A DNA stretch of 64,000 nt from contig NZ_JBLXIJ010000001.1 of assembly GCF_048269545.1 (NCBI RefSeq), positions 558,001-622,000 of the forward strand. Direction: 5' to 3'. This DNA comes from Halpernia sp048269545. Lineage in GTDB: Bacteria; Bacteroidota; Bacteroidia; Flavobacteriales; Weeksellaceae. Both the position numbers and the translations under genes were made by a program. The notes below the pieces were generated by a model. The model saw only the letters and a list, made by a program, of their open reading frames with translations, had not been told where the DNA came from and ran no database searches. Below, piece after piece: positions 1 to 7,346 of the stretch. Within the stretch, counting starts at the first letter, position 1, and every line of letters starts with the position of its first letter.

Positions 1-1
1 A

Positions 2-1441
2 TATAGAGGATATAGCCTGAGAAAAAGGATTTTTTGGGGTTTTTTGACGATTTGTCTATTAAGTGTCATGGGAACTGGTGCTTTATCTTATTTCATCCTG
101 CAAACAAATTCTGCAGAACAAAGCAGAACGCAACTGCAAAATAAATCTGAAGCTTTAATGGCTTATTTGGATTATGCTGTAAGTCATAATCAAGTGCAAA
201 CTAAAGATCTAAAAAAAGTTTTAGGAAATAAAATTTTTGAAATTGCAGACATTAATAAACATGATGTAATTATCTACGATTTAGAAGGCAATTATTTACT
301 TTCAAACAGAGATGAAAGTTTAGTAAAACCAAAAAAAATCCCTCTTTCTATATTAAATAAAGTATTAAAGAAAGATAGTAGAGTGGATTTTGAAAGCTTT
401 GATAAAAGCAGTAATTCTACTGTTACGTCTTCTTATATTATTTTGAAAAATAATATGTTGGAACCAATTGCGATTGTTTATTTGCCTTTCTATCACAATG
501 ATAGTAGTTATTTTAGTATTTTTAATAAGTATTTGAAATTATTTATAATTTTAAATATTTTCATTATTTCATTTAGTATTTGGTTGAGTTGGATTATTTC
601 TAAAAATTTAACTAAAACCATCACGAAATTTTCAGAGATGATAACTAAAATTACACTCTTTGAAAAAGATTTAAAACCCATTAAATATTTTCAAAATGAT
701 GAATTGAGCTCTTTGGTAAAATCCTACAATAAAATGATTTTACAAATACAAGAACAAAAACAACATTTAAGTTTTGTAGAAAAAGAAACAGCTTGGACCT
801 CTATGGCAAAACAAGTAGCGCATGAAGTGAAAAATCCACTCACGCCAATGAAATTAACTATTCAGAATTTTGAAAGAAAATTTGATTGCAACGATCCTAA
901 AATCAATGAAAAAGTAAAAAAATTAAGCCATTCTCTCGTTCATCAAATAGATTTGGTTGCAGCTGTTGCAACTGCTTTTTCTCAATTTGCACAACTTCCA
1001 GAGAAAAATAATGAAATTTTTGATCTTTATAAACAAGTAAAAGAAATCCTTTATATTTTCAGTGATGAAAATGTTCATTTGCACACAAGTCAAAAATATA
1101 TTGAGATAAATATGGATAAAATTTATTTGTCAAGAATTATTATCAATTTAGTAACAAATGCAATTCAGGCACAAGATGAACATCGGAAATCTATTATTAA
1201 TGTAGATTTAGAAGTGATAAATAAAAGAATAAATATTTCTGTAGAAGATAACGGCATTGGGATTCCCGAAGAAATGCAAGAGAAAATTTTTGAACCCAAT
1301 TTCACCTCTAAAAATAGTGGAATGGGACTTGGTTTAACCATGGTTAGGAAAATGGTTTTGGATTATGATGGTGAAATTACCTTGCATTCTGAAGTTGGAA
1401 AAGGCAGTCGATTTACGATTTCCTTTCCAGTAAATATTTAA
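2..1441 (+). CDS. Sensor histidine kinase, 5' end cut by the window
   Basis: The frame is already open at base 2, so the true start lies upstream; the first possible internal start is a TTG at 44. Counting from that TTG, the protein has an N-terminal hydrophobic segment (about 1-20), an extracytoplasmic sensor region, a second membrane segment near residues 165-185, a HAMP-like linker, and an H-box VAHEVKNPLTP with the phospho-accepting His near residue 260. Then come the N-box (NLVTNAIQA), G1 (DNGIGIP), F-box (IFEPNFTSK) and G2 (GMGLGLTMV) of the ATPase domain. The architecture is NtrY-like. The kinase autophosphorylates and would pass the phosphate to a response regulator, which is not visible here. 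The sensed signal is unknown. trmN6 follows after 10 bases, probably co-transcribed. Confidence 0.9.
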   Translation, partial: YRGYSLRKRIFWGFLTICLLSVMGTGALSYFILQTNSAEQSRTQLQNKSEALMAYLDYAVSHNQVQTKDLKKVLGNKIFEIADINKHDVIIYDLEGNYLLSNRDESLVKPKKIPLSILNKVLKKDSRVDFESFDKSSNSTVTSSYIILKNNMLEPIAIVYLPFYHNDSSYFSIFNKYLKLFIILNIFIISFSIWLSWIISKNLTKTITKFSEMITKITLFEKDLKPIKYFQNDELSSLVKSYNKMILQIQEQKQHLSFVEKETAWTSMAKQVAHEVKNPLTPMKLTIQNFERKFDCNDPKINEKVKKLSHSLVHQIDLVAAVATAFSQFAQLPEKNNEIFDLYKQVKEILYIFSDENVHLHTSQKYIEINMDKIYLSRIIINLVTNAIQAQDEHRKSIINVDLEVINKRINISVEDNGIGIPEEMQEKIFEPNFTSKNSGMGLGLTMVRKMVLDYDGEITLHSEVGKGSRFTISFPVNI

Positions 1442-1451
1442 TTTTTAAAAG

Positions 1452-2147
1452 TTGAAACCATTTCAATTTAAAAACTTCTCTATTCTTCAAGAGGAAAATG
1501 TTTTTCGTGTTGGGACAGATGCGGTTTTGCTTGGTGCACTTTCTTCTGTAAAAAATGCTCAGAATGTTTTAGAAGTAGGAAGCGGTTCCGGAATTATTTC
1601 TTTAATGATTGCGCAAAGAAATAAAAATGCAACTATTTTAGCAATTGATATTAATAAGAAAGCAACACAATTATCAGCTTTAAATTTTAAAAATTCTCTT
1701 TATTTTAATCGGCTTTCTGCTAAAAATATAGATTTTAATAATTTTTCTTCTACACCTAAATTTGATTTAATCATTTGCAATCCACCTTATTTTGATGTTA
1801 CACCGCAATCTAATAAAGATGAAATCGCACGTCAAAAAATTCATTTAAATTTCTCAGATTTAATAATTAATGCAGCTCTACAATTAAATAATAATGGTAT
1901 TTTTTCCGTTATAATTCCAGCAGAAAGTGAAGTAGATTTTGAAGAATTGGCTTTGCGAAGTTCTCTCTATCTTTCAAAGAAAATCATCATTCTTGGAAGA
2001 GAAAACTTAAAACCCAAAAGACTTATTTTAGAATTTAAAAAAGAGAAAAGTTCACCCGAAATATCAGAATTTATAATAGAAAAAAGTCCGAGAAAATTCT
2101 CAGACCAATATTTAGAAATCACGAAGGATTTTCATATTTTTAAATAA
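1452..2147 (+). CDS. trmN6: tRNA1(Val) adenine-37 N6-methyltransferase family protein
   Basis: SAM-dependent methyltransferase of the TrmN6/YfiC type, which methylates N6 of adenine 37 in the anticodon loop of tRNA-Val. The 231-residue protein begins with the family signature FQFKNFSILQ...FRVGTDAVLLGA, followed by the SAM-binding loop VLEVGSGSGIISL (about residues 39-51) and the catalytic NPPY motif as ICNPPYFDV (about 108-116), typical of N6-adenine methyltransferases. The start is a TTG at 1452; no ATG lies nearer the conserved N-terminus, and the length matches the family. It ends 2 bases before the convergent ftsE stop. The substrate assignment rests on family resemblance only. Confidence 0.85.
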   Translation: MKPFQFKNFSILQEENVFRVGTDAVLLGALSSVKNAQNVLEVGSGSGIISLMIAQRNKNATILAIDINKKATQLSALNFKNSLYFNRLSAKNIDFNNFSSTPKFDLIICNPPYFDVTPQSNKDEIARQKIHLNFSDLIINAALQLNNNGIFSVIIPAESEVDFEELALRSSLYLSKKIIILGRENLKPKRLILEFKKEKSSPEISEFIIEKSPRKFSDQYLEITKDFHIFK

Positions 2148-2149
2148 TT

Positions 2150-2860
2150 TTATTCAAATAATTCTGCGGTATCCATTATAGAAACTTTTCCATCTTCACA
2201 TTTTATAGCTTCTCCTGGGAAATTCTGAATCATATGATAATCGTGCGTCGCCATTACAACTGCACAATTATTTTCTTGCGCCACACGTTTTAAAAGTGTC
2301 ATAATATCATTAGAAGTTTCTGGATCAAGATTTCCTGTGGGTTCATCTGCTAAAATTAATTCTGGGTGATTTAAAAGAGCTCTTGCAATGGCAATCCTTT
2401 GTTGTTCTCCACCAGAAAGTTGATGTGGCATTTTGTGTTTTTTGGTTTTCATTCCTACACTAGAAAGAACTTCGTTTATACGATCGTCCATTTTAATTTT
2501 TTCCGTCCAACCGGTCGCTTCTAAAACAAATTTTAAATTTTTCTCCACATTTCTATCCATCAGTAATTGGAAATCTTGAAAAACGATTCCTAATTTTCTA
2601 CGAAGATTCGGTACATCTCCAGCTCGAAGAGTTTCTAACTTAAAACCAGCCACATTTCCGGAGCCAATTTTCAACGGAAGATGACCATAAAGAACCTTTA
2701 ACAAAGAACTTTTACCAGAACCAGTTTTGCCAATTAAATAGCAAAAACGACCTCTTTGAATATGAAGATTAACGTCATTTAAAACCGTAAAATTTTTCTG
2801 AACAATTTTTGCATTGTTTAGATAGATGATATTCTCTCCATTTTCATTTCTATGTGGCAT
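2150..2860 (-). CDS. ftsE: Cell-division ABC ATPase FtsE
   Basis: ATP-binding subunit that pairs with the membrane protein FtsX to control peptidoglycan hydrolases at the division septum. The 236-residue protein carries Walker A IGKTGSGKSS (about 43-52), the Q-loop region FQDFQLL, the ABC signature LSGGEQQRIAIARA, Walker B LILADEPTGNLD and the switch His in ATHDYHM. The short single-domain form and the EPTGNLDP Walker B are characteristic of FtsE rather than an import ATPase. ftsX is not adjacent, so the partner is encoded elsewhere. It lies downstream of rpmH on the same strand but is separated from it by a strong terminator. A LolD-like function is the main alternative. Confidence 0.82.
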   Translation of the reverse strand: MPHRNENGENIIYLNNAKIVQKNFTVLNDVNLHIQRGRFCYLIGKTGSGKSSLLKVLYGHLPLKIGSGNVAGFKLETLRAGDVPNLRRKLGIVFQDFQLLMDRNVEKNLKFVLEATGWTEKIKMDDRINEVLSSVGMKTKKHKMPHQLSGGEQQRIAIARALLNHPELILADEPTGNLDPETSNDIMTLLKRVAQENNCAVVMATHDYHMIQNFPGEAIKCEDGKVSIMDTAELFE

Positions 2861-2952
2861 ATTCTTTTAGTTTTGGTTCATTGTTGGATTGCAGGTCAAA
2901 AATAATTAAAAAACTCTCGCAAATCCTAAATTTTAGCAAATTTTAACAACAA

Positions 2953-2984
2953 AAAATGCTTGAATTTTTTTATTCAAGCATTTT
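2953..2984 (-). terminator. Rho-independent terminator downstream of rpmH
   Basis: A perfect 13-base inverted repeat, AAAATGCTTGAAT and ATTCAAGCATTTT, flanks a 6-T loop. The stem lies 22 bases after the rpmH stop. The A-rich outer arm gives a U-tract on the minus strand, so it should end rpmH transcripts before ftsE. Confidence 0.8.
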
Positions 2985-3006
2985 ATAAATATTTTTAAAA
3001 AACGAA

Positions 3007-3165
3007 TTATCTTTTTGCACGCACACCAGAAACAGTAAGGCTTTTTCTGCCTTTTGCTCTTCTTGCAGCTAAAACTCTTCTACCGTTCGGCGTTGACATT
3101 CTTTCACGGAAACCGTGTTTGTTTCTTTTTTTTCTTTCAGATGGTTGGAAGGTTCTTTTGCTCAT
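3007..3165 (-). CDS. rpmH: 50S ribosomal protein L34
   Basis: A 52-residue, strongly basic protein starting MSKRTFQPSERKKRNKHGF and ending SLTVSGVRAKR, which matches bacterial L34 in length and along its whole sequence (RTFQPS, HGFRERM, NGRRVLAARRAKGRK). L34 is a small component of the large ribosomal subunit. The start ATG at 3165 is the only reasonable one. The gene has its own strong promoter and terminator, so it appears monocistronic; the common partner rnpA is not downstream here. The assignment is essentially certain. Confidence 0.98.
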   Translation of the reverse strand: MSKRTFQPSERKKRNKHGFRERMSTPNGRRVLAARRAKGRKSLTVSGVRAKR

Positions 3166-3208
3166 GACTTGATATATTTAGCCTTTATTATTCTTAAAAT
3201 TCAGATTG

Positions 3209-3239
3209 CAAAGATATAAATTATTTTAAAATCTACAAA
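3209..3239 (-). promoter_or_regulatory. Bacteroidota-type promoter of rpmH
   Basis: On the minus strand, TTTG (3239-3236) is followed after exactly 19 bases by TATCTTTG (3216-3209), matching the Bacteroidota primary sigma-factor consensus TTTG-N19-TAnnTTTG. Transcription would start about 35-40 bases before the rpmH ATG. Confidence 0.75.
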
Positions 3240-3357
3240 CCTAATTTCTCTTTTTTTAAATATTTTATAGAATTTATTTTTGCTTTTTAAATCACTGTTA
3301 ATGAATAAATTGCGATTTATATTAATAGTTTTAAAAGCTAATCTTCTTATAAAAACC

Positions 3358-3365
3358 TATATTTG
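3358..3365 (+). promoter_or_regulatory. -7 element upstream of nrnA
   Basis: TATATTTG matches the Bacteroidota -7 box (TAnnTTTG) and lies 22 bases before the nrnA ATG. No clear -33 TTTG sits at the right distance, so this is a weaker call. Confidence 0.45.
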
Positions 3366-3387
3366 TCATCTTAAAAATACTTAATTA

Positions 3388-4392
3388 ATGTTTACTTCTC
3401 AAGAAATTTCAGATATAAAAAACTTACTATCACCAAATAAAAATATAGTTATTATTACGCATCATAATCCCGATGGAGACGCTATTGGTTCATCTTTAGG
3501 TTTAAAAAATTTTTTAAAAAATAAAGGAATTGAAGCGACAGTTTTGGTTCCAAATGATTTCCCAAAATTTTTAAAATGGATGCCAAATTCTAAAGAAATA
3601 ATTATTTCAGAATATAAAAGAAAAAAAGCTGGAGAAGCTATTTATAAAGCAGACGTCATTTTTTGTTTAGATTTTAATGCGGCTTCCAGAATTGGAATCT
3701 TAGGAGATTGGTTTACGAAATCATGGGCAAAAAAAATCTTAATTGATCATCATCAACAACCAGAAAATTTTGATTTTGTTTATTCAGATACTTCTGTTCC
3801 TGCAACTTGTCAAATGATTTATCATTTTATAGAAGCTTTAGACGAAGTTAATTTAATTGGTAAAGGTGTTGCAGAATGTCTTTATACAGGAATTATGACC
3901 GATACAGGTGGGTTTAGATTTCGTTCTACAAGTGCAGAAACGCACAGAATTACCGGGAATTTAATTGAAAAAGGAGCAGATCCTGCAATGATTTCTTCCA
4001 ACACTTGGGACACAAATACCATTTCTCGTTTGCATTTATTGGCTTTGGTTTTGGGTAGAATAGAAACAGTGCAAGATGGTGAAGTTGCGATTTTGTGGTT
4101 AAAAAGAGAAGAACTGCAAAATCTTGGATTTCAAAAAGGCGATACAGAAGGTTTTGTAAATTACGGTTTGAGCATAAAAGGAACCAAAGTTTCTGCATTT
4201 TTTATGGAAGATTTATATGAAGATTTTATAAAAATTTCTTTCCGAAGCAAAGATGCAACAGACGTGAATCAATTTTCACGGAAATATTTCAATGGCGGCG
4301 GTCATATCAACGCGGCGGGTGGAAGATGTGATAAAACATTGGAGCAAACCATTTTAGAATTCAAGGAAATTATTGCAATCGAAAAATTGTAA
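3388..4392 (+). CDS. nrnA: Bifunctional oligoribonuclease/PAP phosphatase, DHH family
   Basis: NrnA-type enzymes degrade 2-5 nucleotide RNA fragments to mononucleotides and also dephosphorylate 3'-phosphoadenosine 5'-phosphate, using Mn2+. The 334-residue protein shows the DHH-domain metal ligands ITHHNPDGDAIGSS (His25-Asp31 region), a CLDFN aspartate motif, the defining DHH at residues 120-122, and the DHHA1 substrate-binding motif GGGHINAAGG (about 303-312). Length and motif order fit the family. It is a single gene on the plus strand with its own -7 element. Flavobacteria lack the classical Orn enzyme, so NrnA would be the RNA-recycling nuclease; that last point is general knowledge, not seen here. 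Confidence 0.88.
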   Translation: MFTSQEISDIKNLLSPNKNIVIITHHNPDGDAIGSSLGLKNFLKNKGIEATVLVPNDFPKFLKWMPNSKEIIISEYKRKKAGEAIYKADVIFCLDFNAASRIGILGDWFTKSWAKKILIDHHQQPENFDFVYSDTSVPATCQMIYHFIEALDEVNLIGKGVAECLYTGIMTDTGGFRFRSTSAETHRITGNLIEKGADPAMISSNTWDTNTISRLHLLALVLGRIETVQDGEVAILWLKREELQNLGFQKGDTEGFVNYGLSIKGTKVSAFFMEDLYEDFIKISFRSKDATDVNQFSRKYFNGGGHINAAGGRCDKTLEQTILEFKEIIAIEKL

Positions 4393-4467
4393 TTCAAACT
4401 TTAAAAAAAGGATAATTTCATTCTATTGATTTTAAAAAACTTTTATGACTTTTGAGTAAAATGTTGT

Positions 4468-5250
4468 TTAAAAAACCAGATATTTCGGTAAATCGTGAAG
4501 TAATTCTGTGTTGATTATTGCAGCGCAAATTTCAGGTTTTTCCAGTTGTCCCATGTGTCCGCAATCTAAAACATAAGATTTTATATTCGTTTTCTCGGGG
4601 ATATTTTTTAAAGTTTTTTCTGTATTAACTGCTGAATCGTGTTTTCCTGTGAGAACTAAAATTTTTCCATCAAGATTTTTTAAAAGTTCTAATTTATCCG
4701 TTCTTGCAATCATTCCTTTTACAGCAGCTAAAACACCAGAATTGTCCGTTGATAAAGCAGTTTCTTTTGCGAAATTTATTTTACCTTCTAAAATATCTTT
4801 CTCATTTGGATTAAATAAATTCGGAATTCCCGCATTCACATAATGTTTAAATGCATCTTTTATAATTCTTAAACTTTTGCTTCTTTGGTCTTTTTTCTCT
4901 TCATCATCTGCAAGAAAAGTGGAAAAAAATAAGGTCAGACTTTTCAGTTTTTCAGGAAATAATTCCGCAAATGCCAAAGAAACGTAACCGCCCATAGAAT
5001 GACCCAAGAGATGAATCTTTTCTAAATTTAATTCTGAAATGACTTTTTCTACTTCAATCGCCATCATTTCCATTGAATGGATTTCACCGTAATTGTCAGA
5101 TTTTCCGTGGCCCGGTAAATCAATTTTTATGATTTTAAATTTTGTAGAAAGATGAGGTTCTAAGAATTTCCAGATATCTGAATTTTCCATAAAACCATGA
5201 AGTAAAACTAAATTTTCTTTTCCCTTTCCGGATAATTCGTAGTGTAACAT
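4468..5250 (-). CDS. Alpha/beta-hydrolase fold protein
   Basis: A 260-residue alpha/beta hydrolase. Visible features are the oxyanion motif LLHGFMEN (about 16-23), the nucleophile elbow GHSMGG with Ser85, the acid residue Asp205 in LTGKHDSAVN and the catalytic His232 in DCGHMGQLEKPE. These make up a complete Ser-Asp-His triad. There is no signal peptide, so it is cytoplasmic. The substrate cannot be read from the sequence; esterase, lactonase or C-C bond hydrolase activity are all possible. It stands alone, convergent with nrnA and divergent from the rhodanese lipoprotein. Confidence 0.85.
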   Translation of the reverse strand: MLHYELSGKGKENLVLLHGFMENSDIWKFLEPHLSTKFKIIKIDLPGHGKSDNYGEIHSMEMMAIEVEKVISELNLEKIHLLGHSMGGYVSLAFAELFPEKLKSLTLFFSTFLADDEEKKDQRSKSLRIIKDAFKHYVNAGIPNLFNPNEKDILEGKINFAKETALSTDNSGVLAAVKGMIARTDKLELLKNLDGKILVLTGKHDSAVNTEKTLKNIPEKTNIKSYVLDCGHMGQLEKPEICAAIINTELLHDLPKYLVF

Positions 5251-5369
5251 CGTATTTCTTTTTAAAAATTAAATTTAAAAATTAAGAATGACTTAGGGAA
5301 TTATTTCTGGCGTTTTATGTGAAGTTTAAAAAAGGTAAATTGCATTTATATTTAAATCAAAAAAATAAT

Positions 5370-5750
5370 ATGAAAAATTTATTTGTTATTTCATTTTTGC
5401 CGCTTTTGATAAATTGCACACCAATAATTAAATCTGCAGAAACTACTTCTACCACTTCTACCGAAATTTTAAAGCAGAAATTAAAAGAAAATCCCTTTTT
5501 GGTGGATGTAAGAACGCCGCAAGAATTTGCAGAAGGCAGCGCGAAAGGCGCCGTAAATATTCCTTTAGAGGAAATCCCGAAACGCATTTCAGAATTTGAA
5601 GGCAAGAAAAATATTATTACTTTTTGTGTAACCGGAAAAAGAAGTACAAAAGCCATTTCCATTTTAAATGAAAACGGAATTAAAGATGTTACTAACGGAA
5701 TTGGTTTAGAAAATGTGAAAAAACTTCAGGATAAAAAGTTTAAATTTTGA
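5370..5750 (+). CDS. Rhodanese-like domain lipoprotein
   Basis: A 126-residue protein starting MKNLFVISFLPLLINC, a lipoprotein signal peptide with lipobox Cys16. A frame-open upstream extension to 5319 would bury this signal, so the ATG at 5370 is preferred. The rest is one rhodanese domain: LVDVRTPQEFAEGSAKGAVNIP, then the active-site loop FCVTGKRS with Cys86 and the C-x5-S/T arrangement needed for sulfur transfer. It should sit in the periplasm, anchored to a membrane, handling sulfane sulfur or redox chemistry. The physiological substrate is unknown. Confidence 0.85.
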   Translation: MKNLFVISFLPLLINCTPIIKSAETTSTTSTEILKQKLKENPFLVDVRTPQEFAEGSAKGAVNIPLEEIPKRISEFEGKKNIITFCVTGKRSTKAISILNENGIKDVTNGIGLENVKKLQDKKFKF

Positions 5751-5804
5751 TTAATTAATGATAGTTAGAATATGATTGGATTACGAGTATTATGCTATAT
5801 ATTC

Positions 5805-5841
5805 AAAATCATTAAATATATCAGAATAAAATCATTAAATA
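5805..5841 (+). repeat. 14-bp direct repeat upstream of the small-peptide promoter
   Basis: AAAATCATTAAATA occurs at 5805-5818 and again at 5828-5841, a 23-base period (about two helical turns). It ends 12 bases before the -33 element of the next promoter. The spacing suits a regulator binding two sites on one face of the DNA, but AT-rich sequence makes chance repeats more likely. Confidence 0.45.
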
Positions 5842-5852
5842 ATTTATTAAAC

Positions 5853-5884
5853 TTGTGTAAAATAGAGATTTTTATTTATATTTG
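5853..5884 (+). promoter_or_regulatory. Bacteroidota-type promoter of the small secreted protein locus
   Basis: TTG at 5853-5855 is followed after 21 bases by TATATTTG at 5877-5884, fitting the TTG/TTTG-N19-21-TAnnTTTG consensus. Transcription should start near 5890, about 40 bases before the ATG at 5932. Confidence 0.6.
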
Positions 5885-5931
5885 TAATTAAGAAAACAAA
5901 GTGCCTTCTAATACATTAAAAATTTATTATT

Positions 5932-6233
5932 ATGAAAAAATTAATTTTACTAGCAATTCTTTTTGTTGGTTTTGCTAATGCTAAATCAGTTGAGATTAAG
6001 AACACCAAAAAATCTTAGTTACAAAATTATTAAAAGAAAAAAACACAACAACTCAATCGAAGGTAATTCAAGAATTAACCACATATCGTTATTTCTCTAC
6101 TTGTGGAGTTAATGTAGTTACATATCAGGCAGGAGATTGGGGACAACAAAATCAGATTGAATGGTGTAAGGCAATTGAAGCAAATTACTGTTCTGCGGGA
6201 GCTCCTTATTCAAATACGTCGGGAATTTACTAA
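5932..6233 (+). pseudogene. Small secreted cysteine-containing protein, frameshifted
   Basis: The ATG at 5932 opens a clear signal peptide, MKKLILLAILFVGFANA, but the frame stops at a TAG (6016-6018) after 28 codons. If one A is restored in the A6 run at 6005-6010, the frame continues to TAA at 6231-6233 and gives a 100-residue protein. It would have a charged, Lys-rich linker followed by a cysteine region containing YFSTCGVNV, GDWGQQ, IEWCKAIEANYCSAG and the C-terminus NTSGIY. The protein is not recognised as a named family. The 3' half shares an STC...IEAN...C pattern with the peptide at 40838-41103, which also precedes a GLPGLI gene and is also one A short. Options are phase-variable expression, gene decay or a homopolymer sequencing error. 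A good promoter lies upstream. Confidence 0.7.
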
Positions 6234-6344
6234 CATAAAGATTTTTACTTTAAAAGAGATCTTAATTTTTAAGCCATCTAAGAATTCATTTTCTTCTATA
6301 AAATCAAATTTGAATAATTAGATGGTTTCTTTAAAAAATACTTT

Positions 6345-7193
6345 ATGAATTCCACAAAGAGAAATATTCTAACATTAGTATTCTTATTTTTTTTCACTGT
6401 AATTTATTCTCAAAAAAAAGACTCACTACGTGGAAATTTCACATATTTACTAAAATCTAAATCAAATAATTTATATCCAACTAATATTTATAAAGAACTT
6501 TTTTCGCTTCAAATTAGCGATAGCCGTTCATTTTTCATTAGCGAAAATACGCTGAAATTTGACTCAATTTTTCTATCTGAAACAAAATCAATTTCAAATG
6601 GTAATTCTAAAGTTATTGACTTTAGGGGAAAGTCACTACCTAAATTAAATTCCAATTTTGTAATCATTCAATCAAATGACAATGTACAGTTTTACGGAAT
6701 GGTTGGAATGTCGTTGCTGTCATATATTGAACCTAAAATCCAGGATTGGAAATTAGTTAATGAAACAAAAACTATTAATTCATTGATTTGTAAAAAAGCA
6801 GAATTAAGTTTTAAAGGAAGGTATTGGATTGCTTGGTATTCGACTGAAATACCATTTCCATATGGACCATATAAATTTGGAGGATTACCAGGTTTGATCG
6901 TAAAAATAACTGACAAACAAGAAGATTACGATTTTGAATTAGTAAAATCCATACCAAGTTCTGTTCTTAAAGGAAAAACAATAGAAATAGATAAGAGTCG
7001 TTATGAAAATTCAAAAGTAGTTACAAAAAATGAATTGTTTAAAGCGAAAGAAGATTTTAGAGAAAATTTGTCACATTCATTTGAAAATATGGGGGTAGTT
7101 CTTACTTCGGAACAAAGGGAAAATTTACGGCAAAAAGAAAAAACAAACGAATTAGAAAAAAAGGGATATAATCCTATTGAATTAGAAGATTAA
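6345..7193 (+). CDS. GLPGLI family secreted protein
   Basis: A 282-residue protein with a Sec signal peptide (MNSTKRNILTLVFLFFFTV, probable cleavage near residue 22, before QKKDS). It carries the name-giving motif of the family, GPYKFGGLPGLIVKI (GLPGLI at residues 180-185), preceded by the conserved WIAWYS segment, and ends with NPIELED as family members often do. The family is known from Bacteroidota; its function is unknown. The gene starts 111 bases after the frameshifted small secreted protein and probably shares its transcript. It is a paralogue of the gene at 41114-41887, which has the same kind of upstream partner. Confidence 0.9.
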   Translation: MNSTKRNILTLVFLFFFTVIYSQKKDSLRGNFTYLLKSKSNNLYPTNIYKELFSLQISDSRSFFISENTLKFDSIFLSETKSISNGNSKVIDFRGKSLPKLNSNFVIIQSNDNVQFYGMVGMSLLSYIEPKIQDWKLVNETKTINSLICKKAELSFKGRYWIAWYSTEIPFPYGPYKFGGLPGLIVKITDKQEDYDFELVKSIPSSVLKGKTIEIDKSRYENSKVVTKNELFKAKEDFRENLSHSFENMGVVLTSEQRENLRQKEKTNELEKKGYNPIELED

Positions 7194-7346
7194 AACATAA
7201 TACAACATCAGCGTAATAATTTTGCAAAAAATCGTAATTATAACTATTTGTTTTGCTTTCTGATTTTATTTTAATAAATTATTATATTTATTTCAATTCT
7301 CTTTATAACTATATTCAACAATACTAATTATTTTTAAAAATTTAAT

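Noticed and set aside
5319..5369. Upstream extension of the rhodanese lipoprotein
   Set aside because: It would add a charged segment before the lipoprotein signal peptide; the internal ATG at 5370 fits better.
5932..6018. Programmed -1 frameshift as explanation of the first small peptide
   Set aside because: AAA AAA precedes the stop, but no strong slippery heptamer with a downstream stem is evident, and the second peptide breaks right after its ATG, where programmed shifting is implausible.
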